64,000 nucleotides of DNA from Amycolatopsis sp. NBC_01480. Lineage in GTDB: Bacteria; Actinomycetota; Actinomycetes; Mycobacteriales; Pseudonocardiaceae. Position 1 is the stretch's first letter, and each line of letters opens with the position of its first letter. Shown here piece by piece: positions 8,497 to 16,129 of the stretch. The notes under the pieces are model-generated. The model made no database searches. It was not told the origin of the DNA and saw nothing but the letters and a program-made list of their open reading frames with translations. Position numbers and translations under genes: made by a program. The stretch is from positions 6,882,001 to 6,946,000 of the forward strand of contig NZ_CP109442.1 in NCBI RefSeq assembly GCF_036227205.1, in the 5' to 3' direction.

Positions 8497-8963
8497 TGGC
8501 CGCGGAACACGAGCTGCGCCACCGCTTCACCGCCGAATCCGTCGGCCGGTCGCTGGAGGTGCTGGGCGAGCGCTGGACCCTGCTGATCCTGCGCGAGGCG
8601 TTTTTCGGCGTGCGGCGGTACGCGCAGTTCGCGCGCAACCTCGGCATCCCGCGCCCGACCCTGTCCGCGCGCCTGAAAAGCCTGGTGGAGCTGGAAGTCC
8701 TGGACCGCGTGGTGTACGCGACGGACCCGGACCGCTTCGAATACCGCCTCACCCCGGCCGGCAAGGCGATCTTCCCGGCCCTGGTCATCCTGATGCGCTG
8801 GGGCGACGACCACCTCCCGGCTCCGGACGGCCCGCCGTTGGTCCTGCGCCACAACCCTTGCGGTGAACCGGTTTCGCCGTATCTGGCCTGCCGCCACTGC
8901 GGCGAGGAGGTCACCACGGGGAACGTGACCCCGGAGCCGGGCCCGGGCTACCACGGCGGGTAA
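8493..8963 (+). CDS. HxlR-family transcriptional regulator
   Basis: A 156-residue regulator. An HxlR winged helix occupies about residues 15-105 (ESVGRSLEVLGERWTLLILR, FARNLGIPRPTLSARLKSL, YRLTPAGKAIFPAL). A short C-terminal part has two cysteine pairs (HNPCG, ACRHCGEEV) that could bind a metal, as seen in many actinobacterial HxlR proteins. It starts at GTG 8493 in a GTGA overlap, or at ATG 8496. As the last gene of the operon with two oxidoreductases it probably regulates them in response to their substrate. Confidence 0.88.
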   Translation: MMAAEHELRHRFTAESVGRSLEVLGERWTLLILREAFFGVRRYAQFARNLGIPRPTLSARLKSLVELEVLDRVVYATDPDRFEYRLTPAGKAIFPALVILMRWGDDHLPAPDGPPLVLRHNPCGEPVSPYLACRHCGEEVTTGNVTPEPGPGYHGG

Positions 8964-9027
8964 CCCGGGCCTGGGACTCAGGCGCGGGTGAAGATCTGGG
9001 ACCACTCCCAGCCGCAGCTAGCAGGGG

Positions 9028-9876
9028 TCAGTCCTCGCCGCCGTCGACGATCGTGTCCCAGTGGCGCTGGGCTTCGGTGCGCCATTCGGCGTAACGGCGG
9101 TGGAACAGGTCTGCTGCCTGGGCGCCGCTCCAGCGTTCGGGCAGCAGGTCGGGCGGGAGGCCGGGGTCGAGGAACGGGAAGCGGCGCCATTCGTGGATCA
9201 GGCGGGTTTGCGCCAGCAGCACGGCCTCGCCCGAGCGGGGTGCGAGGCCGGTGAACTCGTCGATGAACCGCTCGTAGTGGCGGTCCAGCTCGCTGAGGTC
9301 CCAGGCGCGCGCGGCCATCTGGTGCTCGTCGCCGATGTCCGCGTAGCCGGCGACGAACGACATCGCCTGGCCGCTGTCGGTCAGGTCCCCGACCAGCCGC
9401 GCGGCCTCGGCCTGCGCGGAGGTGTCCGGGCTGATCCACACCCCCGGCGCGGGCGAGCCGAAGCCCGCCCAGCTCAGCCGCGTGCGCATGCGGTGGCGCA
9501 GGTCGCGCTGGGTCTCCGGCACGGACACCAGCAGCACGAGCCAGCGGCGGTCCCATTCCTCGCGGCCGCGGCCGAAGCTGTAGATCCGCTCGGCGCCTTC
9601 GGTCAGCAGCCGCCGCCCCGGCGGGGTCAGCGACCAGCGCACGCGCCGTCCGGCCCGCTCGGACTGCAGCCAGCCCTCGCCCGAAGCCCGGGCCAGCGCC
9701 TGCCGCGCCGACTTCTCCTCGACCTTGAACAGGGCCAGCACGTCGACCAGCGTGGAGGTCCAGACCGCGTCCTGGCGCGGCAGCACGTACTCGCCGAGCA
9801 CCGTCATCAGCAGCGACCGGGCACTGGTGTGCGCCAGCTCGCGCCGGCGGGTCACAGTGGGCCGGATAGCCGCCAC
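9028..9876 (-). CDS. PaaX-family transcriptional regulator
   Basis: A 282-residue protein with the PaaX layout: an N-terminal winged helix (ARSLLMTVLGEYVLPRQD, FKVEEKSARQALARAS, GWL.SERAGRRVRWSLT), a central CRISPR-Cas2-like segment (RRWLVLLVSVPETQRDLRHR, GSPAPGVWISP) and a C-terminal helical domain with FPFLDPGLPPDLLPERWSG. PaaX proteins repress phenylacetyl-CoA or related aromatic catabolism genes and are released by the CoA thioester. No paa genes are nearby, so its target is unknown. It starts at GTG 9876. Confidence 0.88.
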   Translation of the reverse strand: MAAIRPTVTRRRELAHTSARSLLMTVLGEYVLPRQDAVWTSTLVDVLALFKVEEKSARQALARASGEGWLQSERAGRRVRWSLTPPGRRLLTEGAERIYSFGRGREEWDRRWLVLLVSVPETQRDLRHRMRTRLSWAGFGSPAPGVWISPDTSAQAEAARLVGDLTDSGQAMSFVAGYADIGDEHQMAARAWDLSELDRHYERFIDEFTGLAPRSGEAVLLAQTRLIHEWRRFPFLDPGLPPDLLPERWSGAQAADLFHRRYAEWRTEAQRHWDTIVDGGED

Positions 9877-10007
9877 GAGCGGATCACCGCCTTCCGACGA
9901 GACGGGGACGGGCGTCCGGCCAGGTTACCGCTCCGGCCCGGCCCGGACGCCCGGTTCCGGGACAATCCCCGGCCCGTTGTCACGGCGGGAAAGCCGCGGC
10001 GGGAAAG

Positions 10008-10565
10008 TCACGGCAGGAAGACCGCGGCGGCCTCGTCGGCGAGCACGGCGGCGCGCGGGGCGTCCGGATCGGTCTGGGCCAGGTGCGTCAGCCCGAGGAT
10101 GGCCGCGTAGGCGACCCGCGCCCGGGACTCCGCCCGGGCCGGTGACAGGCCGAGCTCGCGGTAAGTCCGGGCCAGCAGTTCCAGCCGGGCCCGGTTCACC
10201 CGTCGGACCACGTCCTGGACCCGGGCGTCGTTCCGGTCGCCGAGCAGGCTCAGGTGCACCGACGGCGCCAGCGGCTGGACGGCCTGCACGACCGCGGTGA
10301 GCAGGTCGCGCAACCGCTGTGCCGGATCGGTGATCGCGGCGAACGCGGCGAGGCTCTCTTCGCCGTGGCTCCGCCCCCATTCGGCGAGCGCGGCCGCGAT
10401 CAGCTCGTCCCGGTTCCGGTAGTGCGCGTAGAAACTGCCCTTGGTCACGCCGAGCGTCCGGGCCAGCGGCTCGACCCCGACCGCGGCCAGCCCGCCGTCC
10501 GCGATCGCCTGCAGTGCGGCCCGTGCCCAGTCCTGGGCGGACAGCCGGGGCGGCTTGCTCACCAT
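10008..10565 (-). CDS. TetR-family repressor, divergent from the cupin gene
   Basis: A 185-residue TetR regulator with the N-terminal HTH at about residues 9-55 (WARAALQAIADGGLAAVGVE, LARTLGVTKGSFYAHYRNRD) and a variable ligand domain. ATG at 10565 gives the usual six-residue lead. It faces the cupin gene across 96 bp that hold a perfect 16-bp inverted repeat, so it most likely represses that gene and itself. Confidence 0.88.
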   Translation of the reverse strand: MVSKPPRLSAQDWARAALQAIADGGLAAVGVEPLARTLGVTKGSFYAHYRNRDELIAAALAEWGRSHGEESLAAFAAITDPAQRLRDLLTAVVQAVQPLAPSVHLSLLGDRNDARVQDVVRRVNRARLELLARTYRELGLSPARAESRARVAYAAILGLTHLAQTDPDAPRAAVLADEAAAVFLP

Positions 10566-10575
10566 GGGCAGGAGG

Positions 10576-10589
10576 ATACGCGGGCGTAT
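10576..10589. promoter_or_regulatory. Small palindrome near the TetR start
   Basis: ATACGC and GCGTAT flank a GG spacer. The half-site words match the core of the larger repeat at 10609-10642 but in the opposite order, so this may be a second, weaker site for the same TetR protein. It overlaps the first base of the candidate -35 element for the cupin gene. Confidence 0.4.
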
Positions 10590-10617
10590 TGACCGGTCCG
10601 CGGACGCCGGATACGGT
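10589..10617 (+). promoter_or_regulatory. Candidate promoter of the cupin gene
   Basis: A TTGACC hexamer (10589-10594) is separated by exactly 17 bases from TACGGT (10612-10617), which fits the TTGAC-N17-TANNNT pattern of actinobacterial housekeeping promoters. The -10 lies inside the left arm of the operator, so a bound TetR dimer would block initiation. Confidence 0.5.
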
Positions 10618-10642
10618 GGCGTATCCATACGCCACCGTATCC
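10609..10642. promoter_or_regulatory. Perfect 16-bp inverted repeat, TetR operator
   Basis: The left arm is GGATACGGTGGCGTAT and the right arm ATACGCCACCGTATCC, fully complementary and separated by CC. Size and symmetry are typical of TetR-family operators. It sits 20 bp before the cupin start and 44 bp before the tetR start and overlaps the -10 of the cupin promoter. Confidence 0.75.
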
Positions 10643-10661
10643 ACGTGTCAGGAGCTATCCG

Positions 10662-11204
10662 ATGGAGCACACCAGAATTCGCCGGGTGGTCACCGGCCAC
10701 GACTCCGCGGGCCGGGCCCGGGTGGTCGACGACAGCGCGGTCGAGCCCATCACGTCCGAGCTGATGCCCGGCGCCGCCGTCTACCGGTTGTGGGGTGGCG
10801 ACGAGCGGCCTGCGTTTCCGGACGACGGCTCGCCGCACCGCACCGAGGCGTACTACCCGCCCCGGAACGGATCGCGCTTCATGATCAACACCGTCGAGCC
10901 GGGCGAGCCGGTGCCGGCGCCCGGGCTCGACCGGGCCGCCGCCCTGGCCGAGCTGGAGCGGCTGATGCCGGGCGCGACGGCCGCGATGGAGTCCGGCGCC
11001 CCGGGGATGCACCGCACCGACAGCCTCGACTACGTCCTGGTCCTCTCGGGCGAGGTCACGCTCGAACTCGACGACGGCGAGCAGACGGTGCTGCGGGCCG
11101 GTGACGTGGTCGTGCAGAACGGCACCCGGCACGCCTGGCACAACCACGGCACCGAGCCCTGCACGATCGCCGGCGTGGCCATCGGCGCGGACCGCGTGTG
11201 CTGA
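10662..11204 (+). CDS. Cupin-domain protein
   Basis: A 180-residue protein whose C-terminal half is a single cupin barrel. Motif 1 region is MHRTDSLDYVLVLSGEVTLE and motif 2 region is GDVVVQNGTRHAWHNHG. The histidines H-R-T-D and the final H..W..H could hold a metal, although motif 1 is atypical. The N-terminal 90 residues carry a degenerate barrel-like segment. Such proteins are often dioxygenase-like or small-molecule binding. SD-like CAGGAG lies upstream of ATG 10662. It appears controlled by the divergent TetR protein. Substrate unknown. Confidence 0.83.
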   Translation: MEHTRIRRVVTGHDSAGRARVVDDSAVEPITSELMPGAAVYRLWGGDERPAFPDDGSPHRTEAYYPPRNGSRFMINTVEPGEPVPAPGLDRAAALAELERLMPGATAAMESGAPGMHRTDSLDYVLVLSGEVTLELDDGEQTVLRAGDVVVQNGTRHAWHNHGTEPCTIAGVAIGADRVC

Positions 11205-11208
11205 GTCC

Positions 11209-12060
11209 TCAGAGGACGGCCACCACCAGTCCGGCCAGCCGCCCGGGCTCGGTGACGATCTCGATGCCGGTGATCCGGTCGCCGTCGATGGTGAACGCCA
11301 TCGACGCCAGCAGCCGGCCCCGCGGGGCGACGACGAGGCCGGGCTTGCCGTCGACCAGGGCCGCGCGCGCGAAGGCGGCGCGGTCGGAGAACCGCCGCGC
11401 GCCGTTCGCCACCTGCTCGGCGCCGTGGACGATCGTGGAGTCGTCGCCGTCCACGCGCAGCACGACGTCGGGGTCGAGCACCGCGACGAGTGCGGTGAAG
11501 TCACCTTCGCGCGCGGCGGCGAGGAAGGCCTTGACGACCCGGCGCCGTCGGTCGAGGCCGGCGTCGGAAGCGGTGGTGCCGCCGCGGACCCGGCGGCGCG
11601 CGCGGCTCGCGAGCTGACGCGCGGCGGCCGGGGCGCGGTCCACGATCGGCGCGATCTCCTCGAACGGCAGCGCGAAGATGTCGTGCAGCACAAAGGCCAG
11701 CCGCTCGGCCGGGGTCAGGGTGTCGAGCACGACGAGCAGCGCGAGCCCGACCGAATCGGCCAAAACGGCCTCGTCCTCGGGATCGGTGCCGCCCGCCTGG
11801 TCCGGCAGCTCGTCCCCGGCCGGCTCCTCGCGCCGCGACGCCCGCGAGCGCAGCACGTCGAGGCACACGCGGCTGACCACGGTGGTCAGCCAGCCGCCGA
11901 GGTTCGCGACGTCCTCGGTGCCGGCGCGGCTGAACCGCAGCCAGGCCTCCTGCACGGCGTCGTCCGCCTCGGCCAGCGAGCCCAGCATCCGGTAGGCCAC
12001 CGCCCTGAGGTGCGCGCGGTGGGTCTCGAACTGCTGCGCCGCCAGGTCCCACTCGTCCAC
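11209..12060 (-). CDS. ECF41-type RNA polymerase sigma factor with SnoaL-like C-terminus (SigJ-like)
   Basis: A 283-residue sigma factor. Sigma-2 covers about residues 8-75 (HRAHLRAVAYRMLGS, ADDAVQEAWLRF), sigma-4 about 110-165 (LTPAERLAFVLHDIFALPFE) and a SnoaL-like domain about 175-283. The C-terminal domain holds motifs known to modulate activity in ECF41 proteins (VDGDD; DGDRITGIEIV). ECF41 factors usually sit beside a carboxymuconolactone decarboxylase or oxidoreductase gene; here the convergent neighbour, 4 bp away, is a cupin protein instead. No anti-sigma gene is present, as expected for this group. Confidence 0.88.
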   Translation of the reverse strand: MDEWDLAAQQFETHRAHLRAVAYRMLGSLAEADDAVQEAWLRFSRAGTEDVANLGGWLTTVVSRVCLDVLRSRASRREEPAGDELPDQAGGTDPEDEAVLADSVGLALLVVLDTLTPAERLAFVLHDIFALPFEEIAPIVDRAPAAARQLASRARRRVRGGTTASDAGLDRRRRVVKAFLAAAREGDFTALVAVLDPDVVLRVDGDDSTIVHGAEQVANGARRFSDRAAFARAALVDGKPGLVVAPRGRLLASMAFTIDGDRITGIEIVTEPGRLAGLVVAVL

Positions 12061-12135
12061 TGTGCTCCTCCGGTCCGGGTGCTCTCCCCACTCTGACGCG
12101 CGCGGGCCCGCGATTGTGACTCAGGTGCGCGCCGG

Positions 12136-12966
12136 TCAGTGAGCGATGTCGGCGTCGAGCTCGAGAATCGCGCTCGCTACCTCGGATGGGAACAGCGTCG
12201 ACCAGATGATCTCGCCAGGTGAGGGCTCCATTGCCGCAAGCGGAGACGGCTCAGGCTGCCAGGCGTCGGTCGCGATGCCGGGAACACAGTCGAGGAGCAG
12301 GGCGAAGATGGCCGGGTCGGGGCTGCCTTCGGCAAGAATCGCCAAGTATGCCTCGTGTCCGTCGTTGACATGGACATAAGCCTTGACGCGATGGTGCCGG
12401 AACTCGGCTACGGCGAGACGTCCGGTTGTGAGAGGCATGGCGATGAGACGAATCACCATTCGCTTCATTTCACGTCGCCAGGTGAGGGCTTGCTCGGCTG
12501 TGACACGCTTCCAGTCCCAGTCGCCAGGGAGGAGGCAAACGGTCGAGACAGTCTTGCCAACGGTGCATTCGCGCCGGATCGATTCGTAGAAGTCACGTTG
12601 TGGGCTGTCCGCCTGACGGTGCCCGGCCGCGCCGATCCACCACGCACCGGTACCCGGCGGAAGCCCGTTCGGCAGGTCGTTACCATGCAGTTGGGTGACG
12701 ATGGCTCGCTGATCGCCGGTCTTGGCCTTGAACCACACACGATCGCTCAGTGACAAGATCCGCCGGGCTCCGCCTGCGTCCCGCTTCGCCGGGACCGCCT
12801 GTGCGGTGACGACGACCGGGCTGTCAATCTCGTCGAGGGGATGGCTGAGGTCCGGCAAAGGCAGGCCGAGATCGGCAAGGCATCTTTTGGTCGGGCGTAC
12901 ATCGACTGGGGCCTGAGTCATATTCGAAATGCTAGAGAACGTTCTGGCGGCATGATCAACCGCCAT
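12136..12966 (-). CDS. Unknown 276-residue protein paired with an RHH antitoxin-like gene
   Basis: I do not recognise the family. The protein is soluble, with SDRVWFKAKTGDQRAIVTQL, GAWWIGAAGHRQADSPQRDF, LLPGDWDWKRVTAEQALTWR and a C-terminus rich in acidic residues. It starts 8 bp after the stop of the ribbon-helix-helix gene, so both are on one transcript. ATG 12966 fits the operon spacing; ATG 12921 is possible and neither has a good ribosome site. Third-position GC is lower than in neighbouring genes, suggesting acquisition. By position it could be the toxin or effector of a toxin-antitoxin-like pair, but no nuclease, kinase or acetyltransferase motif is visible. Confidence 0.6.
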   Translation of the reverse strand: MAVDHAARTFSSISNMTQAPVDVRPTKRCLADLGLPLPDLSHPLDEIDSPVVVTAQAVPAKRDAGGARRILSLSDRVWFKAKTGDQRAIVTQLHGNDLPNGLPPGTGAWWIGAAGHRQADSPQRDFYESIRRECTVGKTVSTVCLLPGDWDWKRVTAEQALTWRREMKRMVIRLIAMPLTTGRLAVAEFRHHRVKAYVHVNDGHEAYLAILAEGSPDPAIFALLLDCVPGIATDAWQPEPSPLAAMEPSPGEIIWSTLFPSEVASAILELDADIAH

Positions 12967-12974
12967 GTGCTGAG

Positions 12975-13235
12975 CTATTTCGGCAGGCCGCCGAGGTTGT
13001 CGAGCTCATCAGCGTCGAATCCGGTCATCAGGGAGATGGCAGCAGTATCGGAGCCGTTGAGTTGGCCGAGCGCGGTTTTGATCCCGGCGTTGATCTCGTC
13101 CCGGTGAGCGTCGACGTATTCGCGCACAGCAGCATCGACGATGTCCTTCTTCGAGCGCGACAGGAAGTGAGCCGCGTGGGACACAAGTTCATCGGTCGCG
13201 ACATCTACCTTGATAGGCGAGGTAGCGGCAGCCAT
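12975..13235 (-). CDS. Ribbon-helix-helix antitoxin-like protein
   Basis: An 86-residue protein. IKVDVATDELVSHAAHFLSR is a likely beta strand plus first helix, and SKKDIVDAAVREYVDAHRDE the second helix of an RHH (MetJ/Arc) DNA-binding fold. The acidic C-terminus (FDADELDNLGGLPK) would be free to bind a partner. AAGGAGAG precedes ATG 13235. It is the first gene of a two-gene unit with a palindrome 35 bp upstream, the usual arrangement for an autoregulating antitoxin. The antitoxin role is inferred. Confidence 0.68.
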   Translation of the reverse strand: MAAATSPIKVDVATDELVSHAAHFLSRSKKDIVDAAVREYVDAHRDEINAGIKTALGQLNGSDTAAISLMTGFDADELDNLGGLPK

Positions 13236-13269
13236 GACCGAACTCTCCTTGGGTGATGCGAGTGACCTT

Positions 13270-13283
13270 CTCTGGTACCAGAG
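13270..13283. promoter_or_regulatory. 14-bp perfect palindrome, probable autoregulatory operator
   Basis: CTCTGGTACCAGAG is fully self-complementary, and a second overlapping repeat (GGTAC-N4-GTACC) extends it to the right. It lies 35-48 bp before the RHH start, where the promoter should be. RHH repressors bind such short tandem or overlapping dyads. Confidence 0.6.
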
Positions 13284-13437
13284 TACCAGCGACTACCTGG
13301 GAAGGGTAGTGAGAGCGTCTGCTGGCGTCCCCGCAATCACAGTCGGGTGGAGCCGGGCAGGTGCGCGCCGCGTGACAGGTCCGTGCGACGGTGGGCGCGG
13401 GGAGCGCGGTGCTCCCTGGTCACCGAGAGGCTTTCCC

Positions 13438-14217
13438 TTGCCGGATCCCGAGTCCGTTGTCCTCCAGCTGCGCGCCGCCGGGTGCGTGTTCGCCGAGGAA
13501 GAGGCGCAGCTGCTCGTCGAGGCCGCCGCCACGGCCGATGAGCTGAACGCCATGGTCAAGCGCCGCGTCGACGGCCTGCCGCTGGAGCACGTGCTCGGCT
13601 GGGCGGAGTTCGCCGGGCGGCGGTTCGTGGTGGAGCCGGGGGTGTTCGTCCCGCGGCACCGGACCGAGCTGCTCGCGCGGCTGGCCACCGGGTTCGCGCG
13701 GCCCGGCGCCGTGGTCGTCGACCTGTGCTGCGGGTCCGGGGCGCTCGGCGCGGTGGTCGCCGCGGCCGTGCCGGTCGAGCTGCACGCCACCGACATCGAG
13801 CCCGCGGCGGTCCGGTGCGCTCGCCGCAACGTCGCAGGCCACGTCTACCAGGGCGACCTCTACGCGCCGTTGCCGAGTGAGCTGCGCGGACGCGTGGAGG
13901 TGCTGATCTCCAACGTCCCGTACGTGCCCACCGGCGAGATCGCCCTGCTTCCGCCCGAGGCGCGCGAGCACGAGCCGCGGGTGGCCCTCGACGGCGGCGG
14001 CGACGGGCTTGACGTCCTGCGCCGCGTGGTCACGCAGGCCCCGGGCTGGCTCGCGCCCGGCGGCCACGTGCTGTTCGAGACGAGCGAGGCCCAGGCGGCC
14101 CGAGCGGTGGCCGACGTCGAACGCGCGGGGCTGAGCGCACGAGTCGAGGAGTCCGAGGAGCTGGGGGCCACCGTGGTCGTCGGGCGGCGGGTCAACCCGT
14201 TGCTGCACAAGGAGTAA
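13438..14217 (+). CDS. PrmC/HemK-related protein-glutamine N5-methyltransferase-like protein
   Basis: A 259-residue SAM-dependent methyltransferase. TTG 13438 is chosen because GAGAGG precedes it by seven bases and it gives the usual family length; the open frame upstream runs through the preceding operator. Features are FVVEPGVFVPRHRTELLARL (PrmC-like substrate segment), the SAM motif VVDLCCGSGALGAVVA, and the catalytic loop SNVPYVP in place of the canonical NPPY. That variant is typical of the actinobacterial PrmC-related group (TIGR03704, from memory) rather than the release-factor enzyme encoded beside prfA. The target protein is uncertain. Confidence 0.8.
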   Translation: MPDPESVVLQLRAAGCVFAEEEAQLLVEAAATADELNAMVKRRVDGLPLEHVLGWAEFAGRRFVVEPGVFVPRHRTELLARLATGFARPGAVVVDLCCGSGALGAVVAAAVPVELHATDIEPAAVRCARRNVAGHVYQGDLYAPLPSELRGRVEVLISNVPYVPTGEIALLPPEAREHEPRVALDGGGDGLDVLRRVVTQAPGWLAPGGHVLFETSEAQAARAVADVERAGLSARVEESEELGATVVVGRRVNPLLHKE

Positions 14218-14287
14218 TCCCTCCACCGGCGGTTCGCCGAGGGCGCGCGCGGGTATGTCGCCGGGGCTCGCGAGAGAAGGGACCTCG

Positions 14288-14884
14288 ATGAAGGTTTACG
14301 CCGACCGCCCGGCCCGCCGCGCCGCCCAGCTCCTCGCCGATCTCTTCGCCCTCGGCCTCACCACCGCCGCGGTGTGGCTCGCCGTGCAGGTGCACACCGA
14401 GGTACTGCGGATGCGCGCGCCCGGCGACGGCCTCGTCGACGCGGGTTCGGGCCTGCGCAGCACGTTCGACTCGGCCGCCGGGAAAGCCGGCGGCATCCCG
14501 CTGATCGGCGACGCGCTGGCCGGGGCGCTGCACACCGGCTCCGCCGCCGGCACCAAGCTCGCCGACGCCGGGCACTGGCAGATCGACGCCGTCACCGACC
14601 TCGCGTGGTGGATGGCGGTGTTCGTGGTGGCGCTGCCGGTGGTGTTCCTGCTGGTCTCGTGGCTGCCGCTGCGCTGGCGGTTCACCCGCGGCGCGACCGC
14701 GGCCGCCCGCCTGCGCAGTCAGGGCGAAGACGGTCTCGACCTGCTCGCGTTGCGCGCTCTCGTCACGCGCCCGCTGCCGCGAGTGGCGAAGGCGGGTGAG
14801 CTGACCGCCGGCTGGCGCAAGCACGACCCCGCCGTGATCGACCGCCTCGCGGGCTGGGAGCTGCGACGGCACGGGTTGCGCTGA
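14288..14884 (+). CDS. Two-helix membrane protein of unknown function
   Basis: A 198-residue protein with an N-terminal membrane helix ([20 protein letters not shown]), an extracytoplasmic loop of about 85 residues and a second helix ([20 protein letters not shown]), then a basic cytoplasmic tail of about 75 residues. GAGAAGGGA precedes ATG 14288, which is preferred over an upstream ATG at 14255. It is conserved-looking actinobacterial membrane protein material, but I recognise no functional domain. It stands between the methyltransferase and glgA on the same strand. Confidence 0.75.
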   Translation: MKVYADRPARRAAQLLADLFALGLTTAAVWLAVQVHTEVLRMRAPGDGLVDAGSGLRSTFDSAAGKAGGIPLIGDALAGALHTGSAAGTKLADAGHWQIDAVTDLAWWMAVFVVALPVVFLLVSWLPLRWRFTRGATAAARLRSQGEDGLDLLALRALVTRPLPRVAKAGELTAGWRKHDPAVIDRLAGWELRRHGLR

Positions 14885-14971
14885 CTGGCATTCGTGGCGT
14901 TGTCGATCACGACACGGATTCGTCTTGTCCTCGCACTGCACTCAAGGTGCCGCGCCGTTTAGGGTCGGGTC

Positions 14972-16129
14972 ATGTTGGTCGGCCTGCTCACCCGGGAGTA
15001 CCCACCGGACGTCTACGGGGGAGCGGGGGTGCACGTCGAGTTCCTCGCCCGGGAACTGCGGTCGCTGGTCGACCTCGACGTCCACTGCTGGGGCCCGGAC
15101 CGTCCCGACGGCGCGCACGGGCACCGGGACCCGCACGAGTACAGCCAGCCCGCGTTCGCGACGATCGACATCGCCGTCTCGATGGCCGAAGCGCTGCAGG
15201 GCCACGACCTCGCGCACAGCCACACCTGGTACGCCAACCTCGGCGGCCACCTCGCGAAGCTCACCCACGGCATCCCGCACGTGATCACCGCGCACTCGCT
15301 GGAGCCGTTGCGGCCGTGGAAAGCCGAACAACTCGGCGGTGGCTACCGCGTTTCGTCCTGGATCGAGCGCGACGCCTACGAGGCCGCGGACGCGATCATC
15401 GCCGTCAGCGGCGGCATGCGCGAGGACGTGCTCCGCGCGTACCCGGCGGTGGACCCGGAGCGCGTCCACGTGGTGCACAACGGCATCGACACCTCGCTCT
15501 ACCAACCCGATCCGGGCCAGGACGTGCTGCGCAAGCACGGCATCGACCCGGACCGGCCGTACGCGCTGTTCGTCGGCCGGATCACCCGGCAGAAGGGCGT
15601 GCCGCACCTGGTGCGCGCCGGGTTCGACCTGGCCGAGGACGTGCAGCTGGTGCTGTGCGCCGGCGGCGCCGACACCCCCGAGCTGGACGCCGAGTTCCGC
15701 GGGCTCGTCGCGGAGCTGCAGCGCACCCGCACCGGCGTGCACTGGATCCCGGAGATGCTGCCGCGCCCGGAGGTCGTCCAGCTGCTCACGCACGCGACGG
15801 TGTTCGTCTGCCCGTCGGTGTACGAGCCGCTCGGCATCGTGAACCTCGAGGCCATGGCCTGCGGCACGGCCGTCGTGGCGAGCGACGTCGGAGGCATCCC
15901 CGAGGTCGTCGACGACGGGGTCACCGGGCTGCTCGTGCACTACGACGAGGCGGACCCGGCGGTCTTCGAGGCGGAACTGGCCCGGCGGGTCAACGAACTC
16001 GTCGCCGACCCCGCCCGTGCCACCGGGATGGGCCTGGCCGGGCGGGCGAGGGCCGTGGGAGAGTTCGGCTGGGCCGCGATCGCCGCTCGGACGGTCGCGA
16101 TCTACGAGGCGTGCGGGAGGGTTTCGTGA
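14972..16129 (+). CDS. glgA: Actinobacterial GlgA/GlgM-type glycosyltransferase
   Basis: A 385-residue GT-B glycosyltransferase of the corynebacterial glycogen-synthase type. The acceptor-site loop [10 protein letters not shown] is at about residue 14, the hinge [15 protein letters not shown] at about 200 and the donor-site motif [14 protein letters not shown] at about 285. In mycobacteria the orthologue makes maltose 1-phosphate from ADP-glucose and glucose 1-phosphate to feed GlgE, so either glycogen or alpha-glucan synthesis is possible here. The GTG of glgC overlaps its stop (GTGA), so donor supply and glucosyl transfer are translationally coupled. Confidence 0.92.
   Translation: MLVGLLTREYPPDVYGGAGVHVEFLARELRSLVDLDVHCWGPDRPDGAHGHRDPHEYSQPAFATIDIAVSMAEALQGHDLAHSHTWYANLGGHLAKLTHGIPHVITAHSLEPLRPWKAEQLGGGYRVSSWIERDAYEAADAIIAVSGGMREDVLRAYPAVDPERVHVVHNGIDTSLYQPDPGQDVLRKHGIDPDRPYALFVGRITRQKGVPHLVRAGFDLAEDVQLVLCAGGADTPELDAEFRGLVAELQRTRTGVHWIPEMLPRPEVVQLLTHATVFVCPSVYEPLGIVNLEAMACGTAVVASDVGGIPEVVDDGVTGLLVHYDEADPAVFEAELARRVNELVADPARATGMGLAGRARAVGEFGWAAIAARTVAIYEACGRVS

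Noticed and set aside
12355..12753. Plus-strand frame opposite the 276-residue unknown gene
   Set aside because: The minus-strand gene has better codon bias, forms an operon with the RHH gene and has a promoter dyad. The plus frame has no ribosome site.
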